64,000 nucleotides of DNA, from the NCBI GenBank assembly GCA_023213315.1, contig JAKCPI010012549.1, forward strand, positions 1 to 64,000, in the 5' to 3' direction. Every line of letters starts with the position of its first letter. Positions within the stretch are counted from its first letter, which is position 1. The notes below the pieces were generated by a model. It did not search any database and was not told where the DNA came from. It saw nothing but the letters and a program-made list of their open reading frames with translations. The translations under genes and the position numbers were made by a program. This stretch comes from Euborellia annulipes (taxonomy: Eukaryota; Arthropoda; Insecta; Dermaptera; Anisolabididae). Positions 1-10,900 of the stretch are shown one piece after another.

Positions 1-49
1 TTTTTTTTTTTTGTTATAAAAATTTGGTTTATTTTTTACGTAACTTTTT

Positions 50-260
50 TATGAAATTTTTTCAGCTTTCTCGTGAAACTTTAGAAGTTGAAAAATGATA
101 TTTTATTCGAAAATTTTAAGTCATCATACTAAAAATTGATTTTTTTCAGTCTCGTACTTTACCGACAAAAAATCAATTTTTAGTAAGATGACTTAAAATT
201 TTCGAATAAAATATCATTTTTCAACTTCTAAAGTTTCACGAGAAGCTGAAAAATTTCATA
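50..260. repeat. Long inverted repeat (fold-back)
   Basis: Two arms of about 95 bp (50-148 and 166-260) are near-perfect reverse complements around a spacer of about 17 bp containing CTCGTACTTTACCG. No coding sequence. It could be a small fold-back MITE; I see no clear target-site duplication. Confidence 0.8.
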
Positions 261-445
261 AAAAGAAGCAATCGTCGGCACATCTTGAAATTAGGGGGAT
301 AATTGTAGAATTAGTTAAAGTTTTTTTTGGATTAAAAAAAAAAAAAAATGGTCGGATTAAAATTAGGGTTTTTTCAAAAAAACTGAAATATTTCATATAT
401 CCAGGCTTCTAAAATAATCCTCCCCTTGGCTAAGCCCCTGATAAC

Positions 446-525
446 AACAGTTATCGTATAAAAGTCTTATATGGTCTGAGTTGCCGAAAAGGCTGTGTGG
501 TTTACAAAAAAAAAAAAAATCTCAA
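446..525 (+). repeat. 3' tail of tRNA-SINE / LINE family
   Basis: The segment GTTATCGTATAAAAGTC, then CTTATATGGTCTGAGTTGCC, GAAAAGGCTGTGTGG and an A-run matches the 3' tails of the complete SINEs at 13.5, 30.2, 35.1 and 48.3 kb. The tRNA-like head is missing, so this is a 5'-truncated copy. Confidence 0.7.
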
Positions 526-854
526 ATCAAAAATAATAAAATTCCATTCCCTGCCCCTAAAATTGTTTTTTTTTTTTATTTTCACTCTATTCTAATAAAA
601 TTTAAAATGGCGCTTTACCAAATAAATGAAAAATAATATTCCACACTTCAGAAAAAATTTCATACTCCTTGCCCTCTCCCTGAAAAATTATTTAAACCCC
701 ATGTAACCTTAGTCAGCTGGGTGGAGGTACGGTTCTAATAAGGGAATCCCAGATTTTTGTCTCCGAGAAACAATTGGCTAGATAGTACCAAGATTAATAA
801 TAATATGAAAGCACAATTTAAAAAAGTTTTTTTTTCTTTTTACCTTGACTTATA
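526..854. other. Unassigned AT-rich sequence
   Basis: A-runs, T-runs and short C-rich patches (ATTCCCTGCCCC, CTTGCCCTCTCCC). I see no gene, splice pair or recognisable mobile element here. Confidence 0.4.
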
Positions 855-859
855 TGTAT

Positions 860-1000
860 GTAAGGCGCGAAGGAAATTTATAAATAATTCAAATATTTAT
901 TAATTCAAATAGCCGAAAAATGTAAGGGTGTGCCGCCGGGGGTTGAAACACGAATCGTCATCCACGTACTCACATAATGTGAGCCCCAAGTTAACGAGAT
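860..1000 (+). repeat. Dispersed repeat, copy 1
   Basis: Shares TAAGGGTGTGCCGCCGGG and a preceding AAGGCGCGAAGGAAATTTATA-like stretch with 4625-4735, where it reads AAGCCGCGAAACGGAGATTTA. Both copies border the mini-exon cluster. Family unknown. Confidence 0.55.
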
Positions 1001-1091
1001 CGGTTTTTTAATTAAAAAAAATAATCAGTTAAAATGCGTTCTATATATTAATTATACGGGAAATAGAAAGTAATGAAATTTTCTCACTTAC

Positions 1092-1211
1092 CCATGATGA
1101 GAATTCCTGCGATTCTTTTTATGCATCTTCATTTTCCAAACGATAAATTACAAACAGTATCTCTGTGAGAACTTCAGCCGGCGAAAAGACACCGTCACCG
1201 TTGATCGACAT
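1092..1211 (-). other. Candidate exon, array member a
   Basis: Acceptor TTTTTATTTTTAG precedes ATGTCGATCAACGG, and the donor after TCATCATGG reads GTAAGTGAG, a near-consensus site. From the first base one frame reads 30 codons starting MSINGDGVFSPAEVL and ending LENEDA before TAA, leaving 27 noncoding bases before the donor. This is the most protein-like reading in the cluster. It could be the terminal coding exon or a chance frame. Confidence 0.4.
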
Positions 1212-1649
1212 CTAAAAATAAAAATAAATATTATTTAATAACAGAGCAGTTCCACACAAAATAAATAAAAAGTAAAAATAAACTTTGAATTGTAAGAAAA
1301 AATGAAATTTTATTTTAATGTTTTTTGTTTTAAGCCTAAATCCCTTTCTAATGAGCCGACGAAATGTTTAAAATACAATCGGAATATTAAATTATAATTT
1401 CAAATGAAAATGAAAGCCAGAAGTTTAGGATGAAACCTTATTCCCGAATAGAAGAGCTTTTCCCTTCTTTTTCTATGTATACGAAATTATTGATATAATT
1501 TATTTTTCTTTGATGATGCTTTGTAAAAAGAGATCCAAACTAATAAAAGAGAGAAATTTGCCATACACCCATTCTCCATTGGTGGCGGAAATTTTTAAAG
1601 AACCAGATTTACGCTATATATAGTCTTGAATAATATATATATATATTGT

Positions 1650-1865
1650 GCCCAGTTTTGCTGCAGTTTCCATGGTTTTCTTCAACATTTCGACTGGAAT
1701 GGCAGCTATTTCTTGACGGATGTTGGTTTTCAGCTCTTCTAGGGTCTTTGGCTTGTTGACGTAAACCTTTGATTTCAAATAGCCTCTCAAAAAGAAGTCT
1801 GGAGGACGTTAAATATGGTGATCGGCCAATCGAAATCCACCATTTTTTGACATCAAACGGCCAGG
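1650..1865 (-). pseudogene. mariner transposase C-terminal relic (minus)
   Basis: The minus strand reads, with frame changes, RSPYLTSS, then FFLRGYLKSKVYVNKPKTLE and ELKTNIRQEIAAIPVEML. This matches the mariner pattern around the third catalytic Asp (SPDLTPPDFFLWGYLK) and the C-terminal NIRxEIAAIP tail. Only the C-terminal third is present and it is frameshifted, so it cannot encode transposase. It lies head-to-head with a second fragment at 1908-2069, making an inverted pair. Confidence 0.75.
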
Positions 1866-1907
1866 GAACAATTGCTTCAAAAAATCGATTGTAACACGTT
1901 TCGACGA

Positions 1908-2069
1908 ATAATAATAACCCTAGAAGAGCTGAAAACCAACATCCGCCAAGAAATAGCCGCCATTCAGGTCGAAATGTTGAAGAAAACGATGGAAAATGCA
2001 GCAAAACGGGCACAATACGTCGTACAGGCCAAGGGCGACCATTTAGGAGATATCATATTCAAGAAATGA
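1908..2069 (+). pseudogene. mariner transposase C-terminal relic (plus)
   Basis: The plus strand reads TLEELKTNIRQEIAAIQVEM followed by LKKTMENAAKRAQYV and ends HLGDIIFKK before TGA, the usual C-terminus of mariner transposases (HLxDIIF). It is the reverse complement of the neighbouring minus-strand fragment, about 90% identical by eye, so the two came from an inverted duplication or adjacent opposite insertions. Confidence 0.8.
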
Positions 2070-2445
2070 TGTAAACAAATCTACTTGAACCCAATTAAAT
2101 TATTTTCATGACGAACAGGAAAAAAATAGTTTTTTCTTTGATTTATTTAAAAAATAAAATGGGCGCCTCGAATATGGGCAACCGTGTACATATATATATA
2201 TATGGAATATAAAAAGCAAGTGATTTTCATGACAAACATATAGGAGATAATAAACTAAAAAATAAAGTCAATCGAATTTGTAGGAGGGGAATATTATCAA
2301 ATTTTAAAAAATTATTAAATAAAAAAAAAGTAAATTTGATTATGAAAAAATAATTCGATAAGAATTGAACACATTTTACAAAAGAGATTAAAAGGAGGGG
2401 TATAGATAACCGTTTAGTTGATAAAAAAAGAATTTGGATCCTTAC

Positions 2446-2597
2446 CTTTTTTCATCCCTTGGCTCTTTATAGAATTATGAAGAAATCCAATTGATTGAAG
2501 AATTCCAAGATATTTGAATCAACAGTGCTGGCAGGGACTGGATTCATGTTCCTTATTGATTCCCAGGATCATTTCCTGATGCAGAAGCAGAAGACAT
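2446..2597 (-). other. Candidate exon, array member b
   Basis: Acceptor TTATTTTTATTTTTTAG then ATGTCTTCTGCTTCTGC; the donor after GGGATGAAAAAAG is GTAAGGATCC. It contains both halves of the repeat fused without the roughly 100-bp spacer seen in other copies: MSSASASGNDPGNQ then stop, and in another frame VDSNILEFFNQLDF. Versus 3876 downward, several differences fall in third positions (TCT/TCG, GCT/GCC, GAT/GAC), hinting at past coding constraint. Confidence 0.45.
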
Positions 2598-2792
2598 CTA
2601 AAAAATAAAAATAATCAAAGCCTTTTATATATATGTGCAAAAAAAAATTTCATCCTAAACGGTACAGTAATAAAGAAGTTATGTTCTAAAAGCCAAGTGG
2701 AACTAAATTATCTTAACGCACTGTATATTAATACTTAGTGAATGTCACTTGAATAAATTTTAAAATGTTTATATGAAAAAAAAAGTTTTTAC

Positions 2793-2854
2793 CTATGATT
2801 TCAAAGGCAATCCCTTAATGAAGTTGACATTCTCTTTTTTCGTGATTCTCTTCC
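2793..2854 (-). other. Candidate exon, array member c (62 nt)
   Basis: Acceptor ATGTTATTTCCAG and donor CATAG then GTAAAAAC. When joined to the preceding exon (2913-3026, ending one base into a codon) it is open to its last base: KRITKKENVNFIKGLPLKS, then TAG directly at the donor. No repeat partner found in the cluster. Confidence 0.4.
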
Positions 2855-2912
2855 CTGGAAATAACATTTCAAATTAAAATCACATATAATAAAATAAAAT
2901 TTCGATTCTCAC

Positions 2913-3026
2913 CTTGGCTTAATTTCTTGGGTCTAGAGGCATCTAATCGACAATGAATTGAATGATTCATGATGATGATGATGATTCTCAGCGTTTGAAT
3001 CGACATTTCCGTTCCTTTATTTCTTC
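2913..3026 (-). other. Candidate exon, array member d
   Basis: Acceptor AAATTTATAG then GAAGAAATAAAGG; donor CCAAG then GTGAGAATC. The frame shared with 4297-4400 reads NVDSNAENHHHHHES then FNSLSIRCL before a stop. A second frame is open throughout and includes an Ile run from the same trinucleotide repeat. Related to 4297-4400 and the deleted copy near 5320-5375. Confidence 0.45.
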
Positions 3027-3156
3027 CTATAAATTTGATGAATTTATTTGTCTTTTAACATCTTTCAATTTCTATCTTCTATACATGTGTCACATAATAT
3101 ATAATTCCTCGTTACTTTTCCTTGATTAATAGCTGTATTTCCTGATGTGTACTGTA

Positions 3157-3157
3157 T
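3157..3157 (-). promoter_or_regulatory. Recurrent splice acceptor (marker position)
   Basis: First base after a TTTTTTTAG acceptor; the following sequence is ATACAGTACACATCAGG and reads IQYTSGNTAINQGK. Equivalent acceptors open at 3876, 4556, 5538 and 6265. The matching donor of this short first half is unclear; the best candidates are weak GTAACG or GTCAAG sites. Confidence 0.4.
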
Positions 3158-3614
3158 CTAAAAAAATAAAAATTAAATGAGACATTCAATTTTATTAACG
3201 ACATAAATAATAAGTAAAATTTTAATTCTCTTCTTTGCTAAAAGAATTAGATTTAAAATAGAGATGAGTGTTATCTATAAATTTAAAAAAATCATTATTG
3301 ATTAATATTGAAGAGAATTCAAATAATTGCAAGAAGATTTTTATATATATATATATATATATTATGTGGAATATATATATAAAGCAAATTATTTTCATGA
3401 CAAACATATAGGGAGATATAGAAATTAAAACTTTAAACTATCCAAACAAGGAGGAGGAATATTAAAATAATTTTTAATTTAAAAAAATAATTGAATAACA
3501 AAAGTAAATTTGATTACGAAAAAATAATTCGATATTAATTGAATATTTTTTACAAAAATAATCAAACTCTAGTGTAGATAAGCGTTTAGTTAATAATAAA
3601 TTTTTGATCCTTAC

Positions 3615-3728
3615 CTTTTTTTCATCCCTTGGCTCTTTTTAGAATTGTGGAGGTTTTTCAAGACACCCGGTTGAGTGAAGAATTCAAAGTGTGTGAGTCA
3701 ACATTTGCTTCCACTGATCCATTTACTT
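3615..3728 (-). other. Candidate exon, array member e
   Basis: Acceptor TTTTTAAATAG then AAGTAAATGG; donor AAAAAAAG then GTAAGGATC. One frame reads VNGSVEANVDSHTLNSSLNR before a stop, sharing NVDS with members b and d. The matching first half begins at 3876. Confidence 0.45.
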
Positions 3729-4110
3729 CTATTTAAAAAGAGGAATTTATTTTCATTTTTCTTCTTTTAATTTCTATCGTTTAAACACGTATCACATATC
3801 GAATAAAGCAAAATATGATGCAATTCTTGACTTTTTAATTCCCAGGGTCATTTCTTGATGCAGAGGCCGAAGGTATCTAAAAAATAAAAATAATCAAATT
3901 AAACATTGATAATATTAGATTGAAAGAATAAAAAGGTGAATATTAAAATATAAATAATAATAATTCAAAATTTAAATGAAATAATTGAATAAAAAATAAA
4001 TTTGATTATGAAAAATCATTAAAATGGAAAGATGATTAAATGAACAAAACGAATGATCGAAATTTATTATCTAATTCATTTGCACGTTTTTCAATATTTA
4101 AATAAAAGTA

Positions 4111-4215
4111 AAAACTCATGGCTCAGGGGCCCACATCTTGTGGGTACGCGGATGGCGACCACGAGCTGCCCTAGTTAGGCTGACAGTACTTTTGTTCTTT
4201 CCATGTCAGTCTCTT
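4111..4215 (-). repeat. Dispersed repeat related to 49.5 kb
   Basis: GGGGCCCACATCTTGTGGGT, then ACGCGGATGGCGACCACGAG and CTGCCC, is the reverse complement of 49620-49672 with few mismatches. The shared block is much less AT-rich than its surroundings. Family unknown. Confidence 0.6.
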
Positions 4216-4296
4216 CCCTTCTATCTCTTTATTTTATATTTTATATATTTTTATATTATATTTAATTTTAATTAAAAATAAAATTTCGATTCTTAC

Positions 4297-4400
4297 CTTG
4301 ACTCAATTTCTGTAGAGGCTAATCGACAATGATTTGGATGATTCATGATGATGATGATGATGAATCTGAGCGTTAAAATCAACATCAACTTTCTTTCTTC
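4297..4400 (-). other. Candidate exon, array member f
   Basis: Acceptor AAATCTCTAG then GAAGAAAGAAAG; donor GTCAAG then GTAAGAATC. One frame reads RKKVDVDFNAQIHHHHHHES, then SKSLSISLYRN and a stop; another frame is open over the full length. The His-run frame is the one shared with 2913-3026. Confidence 0.45.
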
Positions 4401-4624
4401 CTAGAGATTTGATGAATTTATTTGTTTTTTAAGCCTTTCAATTTCTATCATCTATATATCACATGTATAAAAATAAGATGAGATTTCTTGTTCATTCTCC
4501 TTGATTAACAGCTGTATTTCCTGATGAAGGAGTGATATTTCGGAATATTACTATATCTAAAAAATAAAAAGAATTAGATTATAAATAAGAAATTATATAT
4601 AATATTTAAGATATTATATATATC

Positions 4625-4735
4625 GCGTAGGTAAGCCGCGAAACGGAGATTTATATAATTAGATATTACTTCATGTACCCGAAAAAAGATATAAGGGTGT
4701 GCCGCCGGGAGTGCTTATTTATCGTGGCATGTATC
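4625..4735 (+). repeat. Dispersed repeat, copy 2
   Basis: Second copy of the repeat at 860-1000, with the shared core ATAAGGGTGTGCCGCCGGG. Confidence 0.5.
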
Positions 4736-4879
4736 TCACTGATGAAAAAAAACGAAAAGTTCCTTCGTTTCATTAGAAAAATTACCTATAAAATTATTTA
4801 TTCTTTCCATTAAAAAAAAATAATAAATGGAAAAGTGTTTTTAACCCTCATTTTAGTCCAATCTCGACCAAGATTTCTT

Positions 4880-5205
4880 ATAGCAAATTAAAGTTTGACT
4901 TCCATATGAGAAGGTGTAAGTCGTGGAGCTCTTTTGAGTTTTTGGCTTAGTAAGTGTTCACTGGCTCGAATCACTCAATAGACTGTGGATTTGGAGACAT
5001 TTAAATTAAAATTCAGACTTAAAATCACTCGGGCTTCTTTTGTTGTTGCTTGCTGCTCAAATTACCCAACGTTCGTCTCGCTGTAATAACTTCTTGTATG
5101 GACCTCTTTTGATTGAACCGTTTGCATCGGGGTTTTGAAGAAATTAAACGCAAGAATTTTTACTTTGTCTTCAACAGTGAGAGATATATGCCACTAGACA
5201 TTATA
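4880..5205 (-). pseudogene. Tc1-like transposase N-terminal relic
   Basis: The minus strand reads, across stops and shifts, KLLQRDERWVI, then AASNNKRSPSDFKSEFNLNV, SKSTVYVIRASEHL-like residues and KLKRAPRLTP. This is the second helix-turn-helix and linker of Tc1-like transposases (family pattern: RDERxIVRxA, then VSxxTVxRxL). The catalytic DDE domain is absent here. At least three in-frame stops make it nonfunctional. It sits between mini-exon repeats and probably inserted into that cluster. Confidence 0.65.
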
Positions 5206-5993
5206 AGTAAGTATAATAAATATAATAATTAAATGATAAATTCTGAGACAATTACAAATTCAAAGACTATACCGTATATTCTTAGAATAAAGCGTGAAAA
5301 ATAAAATTTCGATTTTTACCTTGACTTAATTTCTTGTGTCTAGAGGCACTAATCGACATTTCTGTCCTTTATTTCTTCGTATAAATTTGATGAATTTATT
5401 TGTCTATTTATTACCTTTCAATTTCTATTATCTATACACGTATCACATAAAAATAAGATGAAATTCCTTGTTCCTACTCCTTGATAACAGCTGTATTTAT
5501 TATGAAGTAGAAGAAAAGATATTTCGGAATATTAGCATCTAAAAAATAAAAAGAATTAAATTACAAATTCAATTTTATTAACGACATATCTCATCTTTGC
5601 TAAAAGAATTAGATTTAAAATATGAGTTGAATGTTATTTATAAATTTAAAAGATTATAATAGTTTAATAATATAATATATATACTCTGTGAGTTTAATAA
5701 TATTAAAGAAAATTAAAATAATTGCACTAGGAGTTAATATATATATATATATATATGGAATATAAAAAGCAAGTGATTTTCATGACAAACATATAGGAGA
5801 TAATAAACTAAAAATAAAAGTCAATCGAACTTGTAGGAGGGAATATTATCAAATTTTAAAAAAATTATTAAATAAAAAATGTAAATTTGATTATGAAAAA
5901 ATAATTAGATAAGAATTGAACACATTTTACAAAGGAGATTAAAAGGAGTAGTGTAGATAACCGTTTAGTTAATAATAAATTTTTGACCCTTAC

Positions 5994-6110
5994 CTTTTTT
6001 CATCCCTTGGCTCTTTTTAGAAATATGGAGATTTTTAAAGAAACCAAATTGATTGAAGAATTCAAGATATTTGAGTCAAGATTTGCTGGCAGGCACTCAT
6101 CCAATTACTT
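5994..6110 (-). other. Candidate exon, array member g
   Basis: Acceptor TTTTAAGTAG then AAGTAATTGG; donor GATGAAAAAAG then GTAAGGGTC. One frame, after an early stop, reads LKYLEFFNQFGFFKNLHISK then KSQGMKK through to the donor. Its first half begins at 6265 with IPSASASGNQGTLIV. Confidence 0.45.
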
Positions 6111-6299
6111 CTACTTAAAACGAGAATTTATTTTCAATTTTTTATCTTTTGATTTCTAACGTATATATTACACGTATTACATTTGGAATAAAGTAAAATA
6201 TGATGCAATTCTTGATTTTTGACAATTAATGTTCCTTGATTTCCAGATGCAGAAGCAGAAGGTATCTAAAAAATAAAAATAATCAAATTAAACATTGAC

Positions 6300-7540
6300 A
6301 ATATTATTTTGAAAGAATAAATGTGATAAATATTAAAATACCAGTAATAATAATTAATTAATTAAAAAAAAAATAATTGAATAAAAAAGTAAATTTGATT
6401 ATGAAAAATCATTAAAATGGAAAGATGATTAAATGAACAAAACGAATGATTGAAATTTATTATCTAATTTACTTGCACGTCTTTTAATATTTAAATAAAA
6501 TTAAAAACACATTTAAAATTAAATAGATGAAATAATAAATCTGAGAAATCCAATAAAAAATCACAAAGGATTGACAGTTCAACTAAAGAGGAAAGTGGAA
6601 ATTCATAGTTAATCAAAATAATAAGAAAAGATTAAAATTTATTATTTAATAAATCACTTAAACCGTCTTTAATGTGTTAATAAAATCAGAAGTAGTTTTA
6701 AAAAGGCGAAAATATGAAATAGAAGTGAAAATAAAATAGAATCATAACCTAGAAAGAGCAAATGACATTCAACGATAATCTTTATATTTTTAGTGGCAAC
6801 TTGATATGAAATTTAATTTAGAAATTAAATTATTAGTAGAAAATTTCAAAATTAAACAAAGAATTGCAATATAAATAATAAATACCTTATTTTATTGAGA
6901 TAATTGATAGCTCGGCTTGGCAAGTTATGAGATGCACACATGAGAAAAAGAGATGGGAAATCAGAGGCGAGTTCTAAATCTAAAAGTTGATTCAATTACT
7001 TGGTGAAATACACCTAAAAAATCAGAACACTTTCTATAAATAAATATAATATTAATTTATTTTGTTATTTAGATATAATTAATCTTTTTTAATTAATAAT
7101 TTTTATTTATTAATCACATCGACTGTTTTGTAATTTTAAAAAAAGGACTGTTCTATAACTTGTTGATTTAATAGTTGGTTCAATTACCTGATGAAATTCA
7201 TATAAAGATGTAAAAAAAAACTTTATGGTTAAATAAAATATTTTTTTAAATTTTTCTCCGGATTTGTGATATAGAATGAATTTATTATGAAATTAAAAAA
7301 AAAAGCCGGAGATTTTGGGAAAAAGTCAGAAAGCCGGATGCGTCAGAGGCGGGGGGGGGGCAGCGCCCCTACCTGGATACACTACTGGGAGTAATATGAA
7401 GCCGCCAAATACTAAAATGTAAAATTACAGCGCCTTTAGAACATATTGTAATTGTGAGTGATAAATAATTTTCATAATTTTTTTATAATTATTGGAATAT
7501 ATAAGCTAAATGAAATATAAATTGCAATCAATTTTTACTT
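6300..7540. other. AT-rich, no gene seen
   Basis: A possible minus-strand exon lies at about 6891-7014 (acceptor CTGATTTTTTAG, donor AATAAG then GTATTT) but all frames close, and part of it recurs near 7165. A G-run at 7351-7360 follows. Nothing else is supportable. Confidence 0.3.
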
Positions 7541-7544
7541 TCTC

Positions 7545-7700
7545 TTACCACTTATATATATATATGTTAATGTTGGGCCTATAGAGAGAAAGTAGTGAAT
7601 TCATGTCAAGATTTTGAGGGATATACAAGTTTTGAGGTCCCTTGAATCCAAAAAAGTGGTTACTTATCTTAGCATATATAGTCTATATATATATATTAGG
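7545..7700 (+). repeat. Hairpin-ended repeat, truncated copy
   Basis: Contains TACTTTCTCTTACC, a TA-rich loop and AGAGAGAAAGTAGTG, then the family body (ATTCATGTCAAGATTTTGAG, GTCCCTTGAATCC). It stops near 7700, so only the left end remains. Confidence 0.7.
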
Positions 7701-7734
7701 GTGTCCCTTTTTATAATACGGTAGTAAAAATTTT

Positions 7735-8520
7735 TTTTTTTCAGATTTTGAGAAGTGCCGGGCGGAATATTGTTTGTAAGTTAAAAGGTTGTCTGCCAAA
7801 GTTGAGCTAATTGACAGTCGTACGATGCGTTCGTCTCCGATATTTTTCAGTGATCACTCTCTCAAGGGATCGATGCTCGATCTATAAAGTGACTGTTTAA
7901 ATTTCACTGTATTTCTGTTACAACTATTGACTTTGTTCATTTTAAAAAGCTCGAACTGGCTGCTTTCCTCTCAAGATAAAAAAAACAAAAAGAAAAAGAA
8001 GATGCTACTCTTGGAGAAAGCTGGGCAGCTTCTTCCCGAAGATTGTCGCCGATGAAGCAAATATATGCAAAAAAAGGCTTTTGAGGAAATTTTAATCTTA
8101 AGCTTAATTTATTAAATTACAACACAGTATCTCAACTCTCTGTTCCCTCGAAATCAACCTCAACATCCTCCATTCATACAGGTGAACCGAAAGCATCCCC
8201 AACGTGGTCCTGTTCCAAATCAGCCACGCTCCTCAAGACGACCGAACACTATAATCCAGATGCACAGTTTCTTTTTTTAATTTTAGTGGAAGATACTGGC
8301 ATTATCTGAGACTCGGGTATTTTAATATTTGCAGGAAAAAAATAGGAAGGAAGAACTCGAAGAAAAAGAACAGGAACGTTTACCTTCCAACAAAAACAAA
8401 TGAGCTAGAAATAGAAGTCCAATCTTGATGAAATTTGGTACATACACAGACTGGCGAAGCCCCCTGGCTCTGCAAGAAGCCCGTTGAAGGCGAGCGCCGC
8501 GGCTAGTTTAGTTAGTCTTG
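7735..8520. other. Higher-complexity sequence, unassigned
   Basis: Less AT-biased than its flanks, with runs such as GACAGTCGTACGATGCGTTC and CCGATGAAGCAAATATATG, and a GC-rich patch at 8450-8515 (GCGAGCGCCGCGGCTAG). All six frames are interrupted. It may be an old transposon; I do not recognise it. Confidence 0.35.
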
Positions 8521-8539
8521 CTTACTGTATTCTAACAAC

Positions 8540-10900
8540 AACAAAAATTAATTTTTTTTAAGGATTTAGGAATTAGGTTAAAAAATTTATTGTAATTTAT
8601 TTACATATAATATCAAACATAATTTACTTTTAATAAATAAATTTCTTAATTCAATTTTATTAAAGGTCAACAAATATCAAATAAATATAATTACATTATT
8701 CAACAAGTTCCAACACTATTTTATCATACAATGTTTTTTATTTTTTCGGAAAAAATTATGATCGATATATATATATTAATAATATATTTTAGAAATAATC
8801 AATCTTTTTAAAGAAATGTGATATGTAAAATTGCTATCATATATCTAATAGTTTTGAGGTTTGGATGAAATTCTGATGAAAATTTTCTTAAATATTATTG
8901 ATTTGTAATTATTATTACTGCATTATTTATTATTAAGATACAAAAACCGTCTTTTTTTTGATAAAGCTCTATAAATCGATTAAAGAGGCGTTAAGCAGAG
9001 ATTCTTCTAATTTTTGCAATCTCTATTATCTAAAAAAAAAATTTCAATCTAATTTTTCTTTTCATTCATAATATGTACAATAGATCGCTTATTTAAAAAT
9101 ATGTCAAGATTCACACAAATATGAAATGATTTGTGTTTTTTTTAAATGTATATGCGAATATAAAAATATATATCCGCATATATTTATTTATTTATATATA
9201 TATATATATATTATATATATGGCAAGAGGAATCAATATATGTATATTTTGTTAATAATTGATCATTAATAAAATATTTTTAAGGCTTTTTTTATTCTATT
9301 TTTTTTTTCTTTTATTAATTTCTTATAAAGCAGTTTTATAAATATTTATGAAATTTAAATTTCATAAATATTTCACACGATTTTTTATTTTTTTTTTATT
9401 TTTAAAAATTCTATAGCATCGTTTATTCATTTTTTTTTTGCTTGAAGCCGTCCAGTAAATTTTGTATTATTACAAATTACAAATAGACGAATTTATTATT
9501 ATTTATGTTTATTATTATACAATTTTCGAACGGCTATTCATTTTTATTAATATTGTCTTCTAATTTGCTTTTTTTTATTAAATCTTTTCAGCCTGACTAA
9601 ATTACATTTATTACTATTTTTTTTTTTTTTTTTTTTAATTTAATTTTTTTTTTAAGAGGTGATTTGAGGATTTAAACAAAATTTGATATTTTTTCCTCTT
9701 TTTTTTTTTTTTGAATCCGTTTATTTTCAAAATTAATAGAAGTCCATTTTTTTTCAGCTCAAATTTATTCACAAATTCTAAGTTCAATATTAATTTATAA
9801 AAAATCAATATATTTTTTTTTTTAATTTAAGCATAGCATCAGCTTTCTCTATGCGTCTTCTAAATTCTATTTTTTTTTTTGTTTTTTTTTTTCAAAAAAA
9901 TGGACTTAAAAATTCTCAAAAATAAACAGTCCATTATTTAAGGCTTTCGAACAATAGTCCTAAACACAAATTAAGTCAACTCTTTTCAAATTCTTTACAA
10001 ATATACTGTTTAGGACAAGTGTGCTTACTACCTTTAGGAAAAAATAAATACTTTACAGAAATTGGTTAATTAAAAAAAAAAGCAAATTTCACAGAGATTT
10101 TATATACATGTATTATTCATTCATTAAAATAAACCAAAATGTAAATCTCTTCATTCGATTAAAAAAAAATTTTTTTGGAAATTATATCGCTTTAATCATT
10201 TTTGAATTTGTTATGAAATGTCCGCCCTGAAATCCATTCCTTCATTCTTTGCCCCTCAAATCGACCCCAAATTTGCAATATATTATTTAGCTCTTAAATA
10301 TTTTTTTTTTAATTGAAAGAGTCAAATTTTAATAATAGAAATTCCATAATGGATATCTTTAATTAATTATTTCAAAGAGAATTAATAGATAAAGATTGAA
10401 AAACGAAGCCATCTTTATTAGAAATTATTAACTATTAGAAAATATGGAATAAATTTTAATTAAATAATTTTTTTTTTTTTTTTCACGCATTAGAAAATTT
10501 AACTATGCATAGATAGAAACTCCCCTCTAGGGATAAACTATTTTAAAATATGCCTCTAAAAAAGCTAATTTTTTTACTAAATAAAAAAAGTAGGAACTAA
10601 TAAAAATTTTAGAGTTAATTATTTAATTGCAATTCTTCAATCCTCAATTTAATTATAATAAATAGAGCTGCCAATTGCAGTTCAAATATTTTGAGAACAT
10701 TCCGAAAATATCAATTATATATAGTGTGGATTGTTCATAGAAATATTAATATTTCAAAAAAAAAAAAAAAAAAAAATGTTTAAATCTATAATCGAGACAA
10801 ATTTTAGATTACGTCTAGATTTTTTCGCTGGATCATATACATATAGAAGGAAACGGAGAATAAAAGCAGCATACAATGGAAGCCTCTCACATCAATTTAA
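8540..10900. other. Extreme AT-rich stretch
   Basis: Dominated by T-runs, A-runs and TA repeats (9190-9225). A degenerate copy of the GGACCG-type MITE may span about 9730-9937 (inward TCCATTTTTT, outward AAATAAACAGTCCA). No coding sequence seen. Confidence 0.4.

Larger units (their letters stand above)
1092..6275 (-). other. Cluster of exon-like mini-repeats
   Basis: On the minus strand at least six related cassettes recur, each bounded by splice-like signals. Seven copies of a U-rich acceptor ending TTTTTTAG (or TTTTTAG) are followed by AT at 1211, 2597, 3157, 3876, 4556, 5538 and 6265. Donors recur as GTAAGGATC at 2446, 3615 and (GTAAGGGTC) 5994, and as GTGAGAATC, GTAAGAATC and GTAAAAATC at 2913, 4297 and 5320. 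Short peptide motifs persist in one frame: SASASGN or SGNTA in the first half, and VDSN or VDFNA followed by a His run, ES and SLSI in the second. No frame runs through the whole array because stops and frameshifts interrupt it. Interpretations: a decayed tandemly duplicated gene, alternative noncoding exons of a gene lying outside, or an lncRNA. I do not recognise the family. Confidence 0.5.

Noticed and set aside
1609..2013. 134-codon minus-strand frame as a novel gene
   Set aside because: It is mostly an out-of-frame reading of the mariner relic; the adjacent frame shows the transposase motifs.
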